From HGM10611 sp964384805 (GTDB lineage: Bacteria > Bacillota_I > Bacilli_A > ML615J-28 > CAG-313): a DNA stretch of 37,951 nucleotides. The DNA lies in assembly GCA_964384805.1 (NCBI GenBank), contig CAYLLO010000009.1, forward strand, positions 1 to 37,951. Reading direction: 5' to 3'. Positions 1 through 8,266 of this stretch are shown one piece after another. How positions within the stretch are numbered: position 1 is the first letter of the stretch; the number at the start of each line of letters is the position of its first letter. The position numbers were made by a program, and so were the translations under genes. The notes beneath the pieces are model-generated. The model did not search any database. It was given only the letters and a program-made list of their open reading frames with translations, and was not told the DNA's origin.

Positions 1-83
1 ATTTTAACTTCATTTAATTTGAATAAATGGACATCATATAATTTGGCGTTCTATACTTTAACTATAATATAATCGGACAAAAG

Positions 84-179
84 CGCAAAGCTGAGTGTGT
101 CAGTTTGCAAGAAATTCGAAAAAGTCACGAAGTGTTGCTTTTTCCTTATCCTGCCTATAAAGTAAGGCGAAATGCAACA
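84..179. other. Hairpin-rich region beyond the last gene of the peptide operon
   Basis: Three inverted repeats lie close together. GCAAA/TTTGC plus CTGA/TCAG forms a stem at 84-109. GAAAAAG/CTTTTTC plus CAC/GTG forms one at 118-144. TGTTGC/GCAACA plus CCTTA/TAAGG forms one at 133-179. The last two share bases 133-144, so they cannot form together. The region follows the stop codon of the nucleotidyltransferase-like gene and probably includes the 3' end of that operon, but no U-tract directly follows the largest stem, so a classical terminator is not proven. Plus-strand TATAAT boxes at 63-68 and 68-73 have no well-spaced -35. Bases 1-83 hold nothing else recognisable. Confidence 0.4.
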
Positions 180-187
180 TTAATTAA

Positions 188-1738
188 TTATGACAACAAG
201 TTTTTATCATATGCATTTAAAAGAATACAAGGAACATCCGAATCATCTCTTAAACTATATATTTTATCTATTTTATTAAATTCATTAATATAATATGTTA
301 TAACATTTATACCTATATTTTTATTATAATCAATATTTAATACATCAAGATCAAAATTAAAATTAATTATTTCATTTGTCAAATTAATATGTGATAAATA
401 AACAAGTTCATTTGATAAGGTATTTTCAAAATTGTTAATTAATAAATCATTATGGATATCTACAATCCATTCATTAGAAAATAAAACTTTTCCATCATTC
501 AAAATAAATGTAGGTATATATGGGCCTAAATACATTCCAAATTGATCATATGCATATAAATTAATTTGTATTAAAACTTTATTGTTTTTAGAATAATTGA
601 AATTTTTAAACGTGATATTACTTTTCAATATATTATCATTTTTAAAAATATACAATTTAATTTCTTCATTTTCTTCATACAGTTGTGTGTATTTTTCATT
701 ATTTGAATATAATAAAAATTTTCCTGATAAATAATTTTTAACAATTGAGCCAACTTCTTTTTTTCGAAAAAATCTTACTATTAAAGGTATAGTATTTATA
801 TAAGAATCGTTTATATTGTATTGCTCAATTTTTCTATAAAATTTATTAATTAATTCTAATATAATTGAATCTCTATGAATCGTATAAACATCTTCCAAGC
901 AATTCTTTATATATTCAATTCTGTTGTTAGTAATAAAATAATTAAATATTTTTTCCCAATCAAAAAGATTATAATTAATTTTTATCAAAGAATATATTTC
1001 AATTATACTTTGCAAAAAATACTTAAAACTTTGTCTCAAATTTCTTAAATTATAAGCATTCCAATAATAATAATTAATCAAATAAATAATTGTATCTTCT
1101 TCATTAAAGGTGTATAAACAAGAAGAATTGAAATCAATTTTTTTCATACTATTCATATTAATAAAACATGGATGATTGGTATTTTTAATTTCTATTGTAA
1201 AATAAAAGTTATCTGTTTTTATATCAACAACACAATCTTTTTCACATATTCCATTTCTAACCGAAATTACATTAAATTCTTTTTTTAATACATCTAATAA
1301 ATCGTTGAACAAATCATTATTTATCACAATATCTATATCTAAAAAAAATCTTTTGTATTTATTTTCTAACATTAATTGTAATGCTAATCCTTTTACAATC
1401 CTATAATTAAACTTATTAAGTTTCGCTAATAATCGCTTAATAAAATCTACATATTCTTTTTTTCGTAATTCATATTTTGCTTTAGAAATTATTATTTTTG
1501 ATTTTATTTTTTCACAAATAGGCAAACTTAAAATATAATCACTATAATTAATTAATATTTTATTATCAAACATAAATTCTAATATTAAGTCAAAATCTAA
1601 ATTGGCAATATCATAAAGGTCACATGATTTATTTCTAATAATATTAATTATAAATTGTTCTTCATAAGTTAGATTATACAAATCTTTATCTAAATAATCA
1701 TATTTTATATCATTATTAAGTTTATACATATTATTCAT
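188..1738 (-). CDS. Nucleotidyltransferase-like protein of a RiPP cluster (NTP_transf_5 type)
   Basis: A 516-residue soluble protein. Residues about 110-145 carry the nucleotidyltransferase-like signature of the PF14907 family: a KGLALQLML helix followed by FFLDIDIVI, whose DxD would bind metal. The rest is AT-rich, weakly conserved sequence with no membrane segment. It is longer than the usual family members (about 350-400 residues), the extra length being a C-terminal beta-rich part. Its ATG overlaps the stop of the upstream peptidase gene by 8 nt (ATGAATAA), which indicates translational coupling as the last gene of the peptide operon. Related proteins are encoded in lasso peptide clusters of the paeninodin type and in other RiPP clusters, usually next to an HPr-kinase-like gene as here. 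The reaction is not known. Transfer of a nucleotide or phosphate to the peptide is an inference. Confidence 0.6.
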   Translation of the reverse strand: MNNMYKLNNDIKYDYLDKDLYNLTYEEQFIINIIRNKSCDLYDIANLDFDLILEFMFDNKILINYSDYILSLPICEKIKSKIIISKAKYELRKKEYVDFIKRLLAKLNKFNYRIVKGLALQLMLENKYKRFFLDIDIVINNDLFNDLLDVLKKEFNVISVRNGICEKDCVVDIKTDNFYFTIEIKNTNHPCFINMNSMKKIDFNSSCLYTFNEEDTIIYLINYYYWNAYNLRNLRQSFKYFLQSIIEIYSLIKINYNLFDWEKIFNYFITNNRIEYIKNCLEDVYTIHRDSIILELINKFYRKIEQYNINDSYINTIPLIVRFFRKKEVGSIVKNYLSGKFLLYSNNEKYTQLYEENEEIKLYIFKNDNILKSNITFKNFNYSKNNKVLIQINLYAYDQFGMYLGPYIPTFILNDGKVLFSNEWIVDIHNDLLINNFENTLSNELVYLSHINLTNEIINFNFDLDVLNIDYNKNIGINVITYYINEFNKIDKIYSLRDDSDVPCILLNAYDKNLLS

Positions 1739-2069
1739 TTAATTCAACAACTCCCAAAATATTATCTATTCCAATGACATAATCATCTATCAGCAAATTA
1801 TTATCGCCTTTTGTAACAAAAATAATTTTTTCATCTATTTCCCTTTTTTCGATAACTCTATGTATAGTAAAATTAGTAAATGAATGCGAATAAACTAATA
1901 TATCATTCACCATTATAGTTGATATGTCTTTGTATTTCACTTTAACAATTTCTCCTTCAAGAAATGTTGGAAACATACTCTTCCCAATAATTTTCATATC
2001 ATAAGAATTTTTTTTATCTTTTTCTAAATATTTTCTTAATATTATAAACCACTGTTTGAAACTAATCAT
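1731..2069 (-). CDS. Small S24/S26-family peptidase, SipW-like Ser-His type
   Basis: A 112-residue protein with the serine-peptidase boxes of the signal peptidase/LexA superfamily: GKSMFPT (Ser31), NDILVY, then HRVIE (His70) and TKGDNN (residues 86-91). A His where bacterial LepB has its catalytic Lys is the pattern of SipW and ER-type signal peptidases. No clear transmembrane helix is visible, so it may act in the cytosol or at the membrane face. It lies inside the peptide operon, with 8-nt ATGANTAR overlaps to both neighbours. The probable task is removal of the leader from the modified precursor, which is inferred from position. The ABC transporters of the cluster show no N-terminal C39 peptidase domain, so a separate protease is needed. 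The exact substrate is unproven. Confidence 0.65.
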   Translation of the reverse strand: MISFKQWFIILRKYLEKDKKNSYDMKIIGKSMFPTFLEGEIVKVKYKDISTIMVNDILVYSHSFTNFTIHRVIEKREIDEKIIFVTKGDNNLLIDDYVIGIDNILGVVELNE

Positions 2070-2961
2070 TATTATCCTCTTTTATAAATTCTATAACTTT
2101 TTCATCAGGATAAAAAAACAATTTTTTAATATTAATTAATTTTGACAATATACTAACTTTATTTAAATTCATATATAATAATCTTTTATCCCAAAAATAT
2201 GGAAAAGTTTGTAATGCTATTTCCTTAACTATAGATGAATTATCCATTTGTTCAACATAATTATGTTTGCCATGGTTTATTAAATAAAGTTTCTTTAAAT
2301 TAACTTCTTCATTTTTGTAATAATTAGCTCCGCTGCCCTTCCATGGTGTTCCAGATGCAAAAACTTCTCCTTCTCTGATACTGATAAGGACAGTTTCATC
2401 TGTTAGCACACAGTCATCATCATAAGTTTTAAATAAAGTTGATAATGTCGTTTTACCATTTCCAGATTTTCCGCAAAAACATATTCCTTGATTATGTCCT
2501 ATTTTTATTAAATTTGAATGTAATAAAAAAGAATTATTTTCAGCCAAAATCAACATAAAAAGCATTTGAAACTGCGTACTTTCTATAAAATGATGACCTG
2601 ATTTAATTATTTTATGAGGATAAATATATACTTTTGTATTTTTGCTAATTCTATCATATATTACTCTTTTAACAAAAATTTTATCTTCATCACAGTAATC
2701 TAAAATATATTCTTCATCGTCTTTATAAATTTTTAATCCTAAATTATTTTCAAAAAACAATTCTTTCTTTATTATTTCATTATTAAATTCAATTAATTCC
2801 ACATTATAGTAATTGTAACTTTCCAAATTACCTGCATATTGAAATTCATTTATATGCTGTGGTTCTGGGATAAAAAAACAATTATAATTAATGTTAAAAA
2901 TATATTTACCAATTTTATATTTAATACATTTCGTTTTCATTGTTGTATACCATTTTATCAT
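2062..2961 (-). CDS. HPr kinase-like ATP-binding protein of a RiPP cluster
   Basis: A 299-residue protein with a P-loop GKSGNGKT at residues 164-171 in a CFCGKSGNGKTTLSTLF context. It is followed by an acidic LTDETVLI segment and a GTPWKGSG loop, the layout of HPr kinase/phosphorylase C-terminal domains. The true HprK N-terminal domain is absent, so this is not the carbon-catabolite HPr kinase. In lasso peptide clusters (PadeK/ThcK type), relatives phosphorylate a serine of the precursor. By analogy it may phosphorylate a Ser in the peptide core here; that is inference. The start is uncertain: the first ATG overlaps the radical SAM gene by 41 nt and the next (2940) by 20 nt, and neither has a good ribosome binding site, so translation probably depends on coupling. 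Confidence 0.65.
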   Translation of the reverse strand: MIKWYTTMKTKCIKYKIGKYIFNINYNCFFIPEPQHINEFQYAGNLESYNYYNVELIEFNNEIIKKELFFENNLGLKIYKDDEEYILDYCDEDKIFVKRVIYDRISKNTKVYIYPHKIIKSGHHFIESTQFQMLFMLILAENNSFLLHSNLIKIGHNQGICFCGKSGNGKTTLSTLFKTYDDDCVLTDETVLISIREGEVFASGTPWKGSGANYYKNEEVNLKKLYLINHGKHNYVEQMDNSSIVKEIALQTFPYFWDKRLLYMNLNKVSILSKLINIKKLFFYPDEKVIEFIKEDNND

Positions 2962-4204
2962 TTGAAAAATTATATTTTAACATTAGATTTAAATATAGCG
3001 GTAAATAAATGTCCAAATACTTTTTCTTGCATATAAAATCTGCATTACATTTATATAAATTATACTCATAATAACAACTTCCATTACAAATAGGCATATA
3101 CTTACAATCACTACATTTATCATTTAAATCATTATATAGCAACATATATTGTTTTTCTACTGGATCATCATATTCATCGTTTAAATTACATATAAAAAAT
3201 TCTTTTATGCCCGCTCCGCTTATACACTTATAAATACTTTTATTAGGTAAATATATGAAACTATTTTTTTGCTTCATAGTACACATTTGATAATTTAATT
3301 CAAACGGAATTTTAAAACCTTTACTTAAAATATAATCTAAAAGAGCTATCTTGCTCCTTGCTTGAAAATCTTCGGGTGATTTCCATTCATTTAACTGATT
3401 ATCTTTTAATATTGGTTTCGTACTATTAATCATTATCATTCCAATTTTATCGTGAAGTTTTAAGTCGTTTAAGTAGTCTACTAATTTAAATATATCATTA
3501 TAATTATTCAAATCATATACAACATTAATGTATATTTTCAAATCAGTAGCATCAACTATATTCTTAATAATATTTTCAAATGTTCCGACCCCATTTTTTA
3601 AAAATCTTCTTTTATCATGAGCGTCTTTATGTCCGTCTAAAGTTATTTGAATAATGCTTATGCCGGCCTCTCTTAAATTTTTAGAACGATTGTTTGTCAA
3701 CAGAAATCCATTTGAAACAATAGTAAACAAATAATTCAAATTATTTTGAATACAGTATTTTTTCAGTTGTTTCGCTATAAATATTATTTTTTCATACTCT
3801 AGCAATGGTTCTCCACCATGAAAACACAAATCCAATTGTTTCATTTTATATTTTTTCAACATATTAATAATCCAATTTATAACAAATTCCGGTTCTAAAG
3901 AACCAAAATCATATTTTCTAACATCATTTTCAAAACAATAAATACATTTAAAATTACAATTCATAGTCATCATTAGAGTTATGTTTAATCTGCTTGTTTG
4001 ATATTTCATTGAATCAAATAAATAAGCTTTTTTTATTTTCTCATTTCCAATATCATAAAAATCAACATATTTTTCTTTAAACCATTGATGATTTAGTACA
4101 TTTTCATTAGGTATTCTAATCAATCTTTTATTTAAAATATTATATACTATAAAATCTTGTTTATTTTCTATTGGTGTTATTATATTATATTTAGACATTT
4201 TCAT
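2921..4204 (-). CDS. Radical SAM/SPASM peptide maturase
   Basis: A 427-residue enzyme. Residues 1-75 form a lead-in domain typical of peptide maturases. CNFKCIYC (Cys83, Cys87, Cys90) is the CX3CX2C site for the SAM-cleaving 4Fe-4S cluster. LCFHGGEPLL is the GGEP-like motif, and ITLDGHKDAHDKRR follows as usual in SPASM proteins. The C-terminal third has many cysteines, including CSDCKYMPICNGSC, which would hold auxiliary clusters. Family members install thioether, C-C or similar cross-links in RiPP precursors. The adjacent 38-residue Cys-rich peptide is the obvious substrate, and a Cys-to-alpha- or beta-carbon thioether is the simplest expectation, not shown by sequence. An AGAAAGG site lies about 11 nt before the ATG; a second in-frame ATG is two codons in. 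It is separated from the precursor by a strong hairpin. Confidence 0.9.
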   Translation of the reverse strand: MKMSKYNIITPIENKQDFIVYNILNKRLIRIPNENVLNHQWFKEKYVDFYDIGNEKIKKAYLFDSMKYQTSRLNITLMMTMNCNFKCIYCFENDVRKYDFGSLEPEFVINWIINMLKKYKMKQLDLCFHGGEPLLEYEKIIFIAKQLKKYCIQNNLNYLFTIVSNGFLLTNNRSKNLREAGISIIQITLDGHKDAHDKRRFLKNGVGTFENIIKNIVDATDLKIYINVVYDLNNYNDIFKLVDYLNDLKLHDKIGMIMINSTKPILKDNQLNEWKSPEDFQARSKIALLDYILSKGFKIPFELNYQMCTMKQKNSFIYLPNKSIYKCISGAGIKEFFICNLNDEYDDPVEKQYMLLYNDLNDKCSDCKYMPICNGSCYYEYNLYKCNADFICKKKYLDIYLPLYLNLMLKYNFSNDKMVYNNENEMY

Positions 4205-4228
4205 ATTTATATATACCTTTCTATTTTA

Positions 4229-4266
4229 AGTATATTCTTGTTTGGGATACCAAACAAGAATATACT
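4229..4266 (-). terminator. Perfect 17-bp hairpin between precursor and maturase genes
   Basis: Two 17-nt arms (4229-4245 and 4250-4266), exactly complementary, enclose a 4-nt loop; in the plus sense the left arm reads AGTATATTCTTGTTTGG. On the minus strand it lies 10 nt after the stop of the precursor gene. The sequence that follows is only mildly U-rich (TTAAAAT), so it is better read as a partial terminator or RNA-stabilising/processing stem than as a full stop. Such placement commonly yields more precursor than maturase mRNA. Confidence 0.75.
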
Positions 4267-4276
4267 ACTTTTTTAA

Positions 4277-4393
4277 TTATCCACATCTTGCACCAGATTG
4301 GCAGCATGATGATGCCATAGCACCATAATATGCACTTCCAAATTCTTCAACTTTAAGAACAATTAAAAATGGCTTCTGATACTTTCTTTTCAT
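4277..4393 (-). CDS. Cys-rich RiPP precursor peptide, 38 residues
   Basis: A short gene that automatic callers would probably miss. GGAAAGGAGG at 4401-4410, a near-perfect ribosome binding site 7 nt before the ATG, is among the strongest in the window. The peptide begins MKRKYQKPFLIVLKVEEF, a charged, amphipathic leader of the kind found in radical SAM RiPPs, then GSAYYGAMA, and ends SSCCQSGARCG. Cys30, Cys31 and Cys37 and Ser28, Ser29 and Ser33 make the C-terminus a plausible modified core. It lies between the PqqD-like gene and the radical SAM gene, the expected slot for the substrate. I do not recognise a named peptide family. The leader/core boundary, the cross-link pattern and the activity (antimicrobial or signalling) are unknown. 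Confidence 0.85.
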   Translation of the reverse strand: MKRKYQKPFLIVLKVEEFGSAYYGAMASSCCQSGARCG

Positions 4394-4415
4394 ACTTTCA
4401 CCTCCTTTCCATTAT

Positions 4416-4694
4416 TTAATTAATTTTTTTAACAAGTTTAACTTTTTCTAACTCTTTAATTAAATCTACTATATCTTTAGTTACTTCTTCAATACTAACA
4501 TCATATATTTCACAAATTTTATTAGCAATATCACTAATATCAAGTCCTTCTTTTAAATAATTAAGAATTAACCCACCTATCTCAGATAGAAATATTGGAT
4601 CTTGATTAGGACATTCGTTAAACATTACCACAAAATCATCTTCTACATTTTCAATTGTATAATCAACCACTTCAAATTTTTTATTTTTACTCAT
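4416..4694 (-). CDS. PqqD-like peptide-binding protein (RRE)
   Basis: A 92-residue protein beginning MSKNKKFEVVDYTIENV. The first 35 residues would form the beta-hairpin strands and the remainder the helices (SEIGGLILNYLKEGLDI, then SVEEVTKD-like and IVDLIKELEKVKLV) of the PqqD fold, which binds leader peptides and presents them to the radical SAM partner. The start at 4694 is chosen because GAGGAGG lies 7 nt upstream; an upstream in-frame start would add 11 residues lying inside the transporter gene. ATGAGTAA is shared with the end of that transporter gene. Its stop is 22 nt before the precursor start, with the precursor's ribosome binding site between them. PF05402 membership is a fold-level judgement from pattern and context. 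Confidence 0.8.
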   Translation of the reverse strand: MSKNKKFEVVDYTIENVEDDFVVMFNECPNQDPIFLSEIGGLILNYLKEGLDISDIANKICEIYDVSIEEVTKDIVDLIKELEKVKLVKKIN

Positions 4695-6483
4695 TTTTTT
4701 CCTCCTCATACAATTCTTTTTGAGCATTAAATAATTTTTGATACATCTTATTTTTACAAATTAATTCACTGTGCGTTCCAATCCCTACAATTTTTCCTTT
4801 ATCCATTACAATTACTTTATCTACTAATGTGCATACTGATAAGCGATGCGATATAATTATTGAAGTTTTAATTGTAGAAATATCTAAAATTTTATTTATA
4901 ATATCAAATTCAGATAATGGATCAATTGATGCAGTAGGTTCATCAATAAAAATTATTTTATGATTTCTATAACAAGCTCTGGCAATAGCTAGTTTTTGCC
5001 ATTGCCCTTCTGAAAAATCACATCCACCAAAATCTACAGCTATAACTTCACTTAAATCACTATCAACTTCTAAATTAAAGTATTGTAATAACTTTTTCAG
5101 GTCATCTTCACTACATTTTTTATTTATATCTGAAATACATATATTTTCTTTAATTGAAAACTTATATTTTGTGAATTTTTGTTGACAAATTGAAAGTAAA
5201 TCATATATTTTTTCAGTTTGTTTTTTTTCTAATAATATATCATCATAATAAATACTGCCTGAATCAGGTGAATACAAACCTAAAAGTAATTTTATTAATG
5301 TTGTTTTACCACTTCCATTCTCGCCAACAATTGCTACTTTCTCACCTTTTTTTATATAAAACGATACATCATTTACTGCAAAGACATTTGAATTCGGATA
5401 AGAAAAATTTACATTTTCAATTGAAATCCCATTTATAAGATCTGTTTTTTTAATAATTAATTTATTTTTAGTAATAAAATTGTCTTCTATAAAATGATAA
5501 AAATCTTTTACCATTTTACTTTGAGTATTTATATTAGCAGCTTTTATTAATATATTTTTCAATGAATTTTGTACGTTTTGTATTGCAACTAAACAAGAAC
5601 TAAATACTGCAATCGATATATAATTCTTATAAATTAAATAAACTACAAAACATATACACAATCCATAGGTTAATATTTTAAATAAATCACATAACATTAA
5701 TGAAAAAGAATCTTTTTTCCTAAATTGCCATACATCATCATTAATTTCTCTTCTGCACTCAACAAATTTTTGAGTAAAGTATTCTTCTGTTCCAAAAATC
5801 CTGATTTCCTTTATAGTTTCTTTTTGGGAGAATAAAGAATATAAATATTGTTTTTTTCTATTTTTTTTTGACTGATACCATTTTAGTTTATAGAAATCAT
5901 TACCTCTAATTAAACGTGATATTAAAAATGGAATAACACTTAAAATTGATAATATTACCAAAAACCAATTATATGTACCAAGAGTAATAATTATAAAAAT
6001 TATATTTGTTATTAGCGATGCAATTGAAATAATATTCATAAACAACGAACTAGGCACTTCATCAGATATAACATCTTTAACACGTTGAATTTCATCCATA
6101 ACATTAGGTTCTTCGTACTTAATCAATTCTAATTCAGAAGTTTTTTCAATAATTTTGGATAGCCACATTTTTTTACATTTTTCATAAATAAATGCATTAA
6201 TAGATATACTAGAAAAAAAATCTAAAACCTTTTTTATTAAATAGATAAACACTAATATAAAGGTGTAATGTAATAATATATCACTTGAGCATTTTCCGTT
6301 TATAAATAATTCAGCAAAATTATATATATTTGTCAAACACATTAAAATTATCATAGGAAAAAGAGCATTAACTAATGTGCAAAAAATTGTAAACACCCCA
6401 TGAAATTTTGTTATTTTTAATATGTCAAAAAAAAGTTTTTTCCAAATTATGCATTTTCTTACAGAACTATTCTTCATTTTCAT
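4687..6483 (-). CDS. ABC transporter half-molecule (permease-ATPase fusion), second of a pair
   Basis: About 598 residues. An N-terminal region with five to six hydrophobic helices (about residues 20-320) is followed by an ATPase domain with Walker A GENGSGKTT, the signature FSEGQWQKLAIARA, and Walker B IIFIDEPTASIDP with the SHRLS H-loop. It is of the exporter (ABCB/MsbA-like) type. No C39 protease domain is visible at the N-terminus, unlike bacteriocin PCAT exporters. It probably forms a heterodimer with the next upstream half-transporter and exports the mature peptide, or protects the producer. The reading frame opens with GTG at 6486. The ATG at 6483, or that at 6477, behind GGAG is preferred. 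The start overlaps the end of the first transporter gene. Confidence 0.9.
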   Translation of the reverse strand: MKMKNSSVRKCIIWKKLFFDILKITKFHGVFTIFCTLVNALFPMIILMCLTNIYNFAELFINGKCSSDILLHYTFILVFIYLIKKVLDFFSSISINAFIYEKCKKMWLSKIIEKTSELELIKYEEPNVMDEIQRVKDVISDEVPSSLFMNIISIASLITNIIFIIITLGTYNWFLVILSILSVIPFLISRLIRGNDFYKLKWYQSKKNRKKQYLYSLFSQKETIKEIRIFGTEEYFTQKFVECRREINDDVWQFRKKDSFSLMLCDLFKILTYGLCICFVVYLIYKNYISIAVFSSCLVAIQNVQNSLKNILIKAANINTQSKMVKDFYHFIEDNFITKNKLIIKKTDLINGISIENVNFSYPNSNVFAVNDVSFYIKKGEKVAIVGENGSGKTTLIKLLLGLYSPDSGSIYYDDILLEKKQTEKIYDLLSICQQKFTKYKFSIKENICISDINKKCSEDDLKKLLQYFNLEVDSDLSEVIAVDFGGCDFSEGQWQKLAIARACYRNHKIIFIDEPTASIDPLSEFDIINKILDISTIKTSIIISHRLSVCTLVDKVIVMDKGKIVGIGTHSELICKNKMYQKLFNAQKELYEEEKNE

Positions 6484-8251
6484 CACTCTCCACTATATAC
6501 CATGATCTTTGAGCATTAAACATATTTGCATAAACATCATTTTTAAGCATTAATTCATAGTGGGTTCCTTGTTCTACAATTTTCCCATTATCCAAAACTA
6601 AGATTTTATCAGCAATTTTAGCAGAACCTAATCTATGCGATATTATTATACTTCCTTTATCTCCTAATACTTCTTGAAATGTTCTATATATATTATTTTC
6701 TGCAATTGGGTCTAATGATGAAGTAGGCTCATCTAAAATCAATATTTTAGAGTTTGAAAAATAAGCACGTGCCAATGCAATCTTTTGCCATTGACCTTTA
6801 GATAAGTCAATACCATTATCTTCTATTTTTCCTAAGTTTTGTCCTAAATCGATTTTTTCTTTAAAATTACATTTTTCTAAACATTTCAATATTTTATCGT
6901 CATTTAAAATATCAAGAATATTAGTCATTGCAATATTTTCTCTTAAAGTCAATGAATATTCTACATAGTTTTGAAATACTCCACTAAATATTTTTCTTAT
7001 TGTATCATTAGATATATTTTTGATATTCAAATCATTTATTAATATTTCTCCTTTATTTGGATAGTATAGTTTGCATAATAATTTTATTATTGTTGATTTT
7101 CCAGCACCATTAGCTCCAACTAACGCAATTTTTTCATTCCCATAAATAATAAAACTTAAATTTTTTAAGACGAATTCATTGCTATTAGGATATTTAAAAT
7201 ACACATTTTTGAATTCGATTTTTATATGATTAAAGAACGAATCACTCACTTCATAGTTAGTATCATCTTCAATTTCTGATAGATTCATAAATTTCTCATA
7301 ATTTTCAATTACATAAGAATTTTGAGATAGCATTGATAAGCGAAAAGATAAAGATTCTGTATTTTCCATTATTGTATTAGCAGAACTCATTAAAGTAATA
7401 AATAAAGCTAAAAAAACGGAACCCAAGGTAATTAAATTATAAATTAATATAAAATATATTATACAAATCCATAAGAAGAGTAATAAAGAACTAAGCAAAT
7501 AATATTTTCTAGTTTTAATAGTTGTGTTAATTCTTTCATTCAATACTATCGAACTAAAAAAATTCCACTTTTCTTTAATAAATTTTAAAGAATTAAAAAC
7601 ATTTAATTCACATAAAACATTTTTATCGCACAAAATAGAACTATAATACTCCAATTTTCTTTCATTTGAAGTTTGATTGTTAAACATTTTATTCATCTCA
7701 TTCATAGATTTATAATCTAAAAATGTAATTATCAAAATAAAAAATATATATATTACAGTTAAAATTACCGAAACTTGAAAAAACAAAATAGAAAGTCCTG
7801 TTATTGTAAAAATTTTAGAGACAATCTCGATAGAATTTATAAATAAATTGAAAATTTTTTCATCAGGATTTTTACTTGTATTTTTGATAATATTTAATGT
7901 GTCGCTAACATCATAATGTTGAAACTCAATTTTCTTATATTTGTTAATTATTTTATCTCCTATTGCTATATTTATTTTTTTTTGAATTTTTAAATTTAGA
8001 ATATTATCAATATAAGAATTAAAAATAATTAAAGTCATTATGAGAATCAAAAAAAATACATTTTTTAAAATAGCATTTATTTCAATATTGTTGTAAAAAT
8101 ATTCTTGTACACTTCCAATTACTCTTTGTGTTATAAGTAAATTTACCGAAACCATAAAAGCACTGATAATACATAAAGCTATTTTTATAATTGATAATAA
8201 TGGTGTAATCTTAAACACAATTTTAATGTTTTTTAAAAAAATTTTTATCAT
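6467..8251 (-). CDS. ABC transporter half-molecule, first of a pair
   Basis: About 594 residues. The permease part has repeated hydrophobic helices, for example ILIMTLIIF and YLLSSLLLFLWICIIYFILI. It is followed by an ATPase with Walker A GANGAGKST, the signature LSKGQWQKIALARA, Walker B ILILDEPTSSLDP and the SHRLG H-loop. Like its neighbour it lacks a peptidase domain. An in-frame TTG at 8263 would extend the protein by four residues, but the ATG at 8251, 6 nt behind GGGTGA, fits better and lies just downstream of a well-formed promoter. It is the first gene of the peptide operon. The two halves differ in sequence, so a heterodimeric exporter is likely. Confidence 0.9.
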   Translation of the reverse strand: MIKIFLKNIKIVFKITPLLSIIKIALCIISAFMVSVNLLITQRVIGSVQEYFYNNIEINAILKNVFFLILIMTLIIFNSYIDNILNLKIQKKINIAIGDKIINKYKKIEFQHYDVSDTLNIIKNTSKNPDEKIFNLFINSIEIVSKIFTITGLSILFFQVSVILTVIYIFFILIITFLDYKSMNEMNKMFNNQTSNERKLEYYSSILCDKNVLCELNVFNSLKFIKEKWNFFSSIVLNERINTTIKTRKYYLLSSLLLFLWICIIYFILIYNLITLGSVFLALFITLMSSANTIMENTESLSFRLSMLSQNSYVIENYEKFMNLSEIEDDTNYEVSDSFFNHIKIEFKNVYFKYPNSNEFVLKNLSFIIYGNEKIALVGANGAGKSTIIKLLCKLYYPNKGEILINDLNIKNISNDTIRKIFSGVFQNYVEYSLTLRENIAMTNILDILNDDKILKCLEKCNFKEKIDLGQNLGKIEDNGIDLSKGQWQKIALARAYFSNSKILILDEPTSSLDPIAENNIYRTFQEVLGDKGSIIISHRLGSAKIADKILVLDNGKIVEQGTHYELMLKNDVYANMFNAQRSWYIVESDENEE

Positions 8252-8266
8252 TGTATCACCCAATTT

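Noticed and set aside
84..179. Possible riboswitch (the GCGCAAAGC stretch recalls c-di-GMP aptamers)
   Set aside because: The conserved GEMM core and receptor pairs are absent and no plus-strand gene follows.
100..180. 26-codon minus-strand ORF beyond the last gene of the peptide operon
   Set aside because: It has no ribosome binding site, overlaps the hairpin-forming segment and has no recognisable features.
188..8263. Lasso peptide cluster
   Set aside because: The kinase-like and nucleotidyltransferase-like genes fit, but there is no asparagine-synthetase-like cyclase and no transglutaminase-like B2 protease; the radical SAM enzyme and Cys-rich core point elsewhere.
188..8263. Lanthipeptide or thiopeptide cluster
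   Set aside because: No LanB, LanC, LanM or YcaO protein is encoded.
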